This document shows positions 63,537 through 64,000 of a DNA stretch of 64,000 nt, piece by piece. The notes beneath the pieces were generated by a model. That model was not told the DNA's origin. It was given only the letters and a program-made list of their open reading frames with translations, and did not search any database. The position numbers and the translations under genes are program-made. Origin of the DNA: Bradyrhizobium ottawaense (GTDB lineage: Bacteria; Pseudomonadota; Alphaproteobacteria; Rhizobiales; Xanthobacteraceae). The number at the start of each line of letters is the position of its first letter. Positions within the stretch are counted from its first letter, which is position 1. Location of the stretch: contig NZ_CP029425.2 in NCBI RefSeq assembly GCF_002278135.3, forward strand, positions 2,394,001-2,458,000, given 5' to 3'.

Positions 63537-63589
63537 CCCGAACCCGACACGAACGAAGCCGCTGACAACAGCGCATCCGGAGCAAGCCA

Positions 63590-64000
63590 ATGAGCGACAA
63601 GAGCCACGATCCGAACCAGATGACCGGCGCCGCGATGATCGTCCGCGCGCTCATCGATCACGGCGTGACCGACATTTTCGGCTATCCCGGCGGCGCGGTG
63701 CTTCCGATCTACGACGAGATCTTCCAGCAGAGCGAGGTCCAGCACATCCTGGTCCGTCACGAGCAGGGCGCGGGCCATGCCGCCGAAGGTTACGCGCGCT
63801 CGACCGGCAAGCCGGGCGTTGCGCTGGTGACCTCCGGCCCCGGCGCCACCAACATGGTGACGCCGCTCACCGACGCGCTGATGGACTCGATCCCGCTGGT
63901 CTGCATCTCCGGCCAGGTGCCGACCCATCTGATCGGCAACGACGCGTTCCAGGAATGCGACACCGTCGGCATCACGCGTCCCTGCACCAAGCACAATTGG
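63590..64000 (+). CDS. ilvB: Acetolactate synthase large subunit, N-terminal part (truncated by window edge)
   Basis: The first 137 residues are present. [20 protein letters not shown], then the pyrophosphate-type [29 protein letters not shown] with the catalytic Glu, and [11 protein letters not shown] identify a ThDP-dependent acetohydroxyacid synthase. It makes the first common intermediate of branched-chain amino acids. It starts at ATG 63590 behind an attenuator. The rest is outside the window. Confidence 0.93.
   Translation, partial: MSDKSHDPNQMTGAAMIVRALIDHGVTDIFGYPGGAVLPIYDEIFQQSEVQHILVRHEQGAGHAAEGYARSTGKPGVALVTSGPGATNMVTPLTDALMDSIPLVCISGQVPTHLIGNDAFQECDTVGITRPCTKHNW

Overview
The window is a high-GC, densely coding alphaproteobacterial chromosome segment. 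It most resembles Bradyrhizobium or a close relative in the Nitrobacteraceae. Grounds for this are the permuted two-piece alphaproteobacterial tmRNA with tag ANDNFAPVAQAA beside sspB, FixK-type TTG-N8-CAA boxes, many short families common in rhizobia (DUF1328, DUF2065, DUF2336, DUF4169, DUF6894-like) and three kinds of long palindromic intergenic repeat. The assignment rests on recognition, not on a database search. No CRISPR array, tRNA, rRNA, transposase or prophage was seen.

Layout. 0-10 kb: the end of a LysR regulator, an aspartate-dehydrogenase-like protein facing a sorbosone-dehydrogenase-like enzyme, a three-gene set of putative lipid-modifying enzymes (DUF962/Mpo1-like, SDR, ICMT-like), a coupled cysteine-rich/OmpA pair, an orphan HicB, and uvrD carrying a palindromic repeat in frame. 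10-20 kb: thioesterase, FAD-linked D-lactate/glycolate-type dehydrogenase, a His/Gly-rich Spy-like protein, a secreted metacaspase, and a TRAP uptake system followed by a D-2-hydroxyacid-dehydrogenase-like gene and a facing ABC binding protein. 21-28 kb: two cyclic-di-GMP GGDEF-EAL proteins, the second split by a frameshift, an MFS permease and a frameshifted DUF6894-like gene. 28-36 kb: divergent csp and rpsU, a TetR/P450 pair around a perfect 28-bp operator candidate, a 1203-residue AsmA-like protein and a DUF2336 protein.

37-50 kb: a zinc alcohol dehydrogenase with a cyclophilin-like secreted protein beside a decayed LysR gene, a translationally coupled KaiC-like ATPase and hybrid histidine kinase without kaiB, a GNAT enzyme, a Ca2+/H+ antiporter and a small secreted protein that each have a FixK-like box, feoAB, a DUF4169/ribbon-helix-helix pair, fumC, sspB and ssrA. 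50-64 kb: a split chromate transporter, a tripartite tricarboxylate transporter (TctB-TctA-TctC), thyA-GNAT-folA, hflK-hflC-DUF2065-degP, divergent serB and miaA, and a branched-chain amino-acid attenuator ahead of a truncated acetolactate synthase gene.

Several blocks form functional units. ssrA and sspB tag and deliver stalled products to ClpXP, and HflKC and DegP handle envelope protein quality control. ThyA and FolA close the thymidylate/folate cycle. FeoA and FeoB import ferrous iron, and the FixK-like boxes suggest microaerobic control of calcium export. The observations most worth pursuing are the in-frame repeat in uvrD, the KaiC-kinase module, the permuted tmRNA, the ilv attenuator, the FixK-box pair, the TetR/P450 operator and the small group of frameshifted genes.
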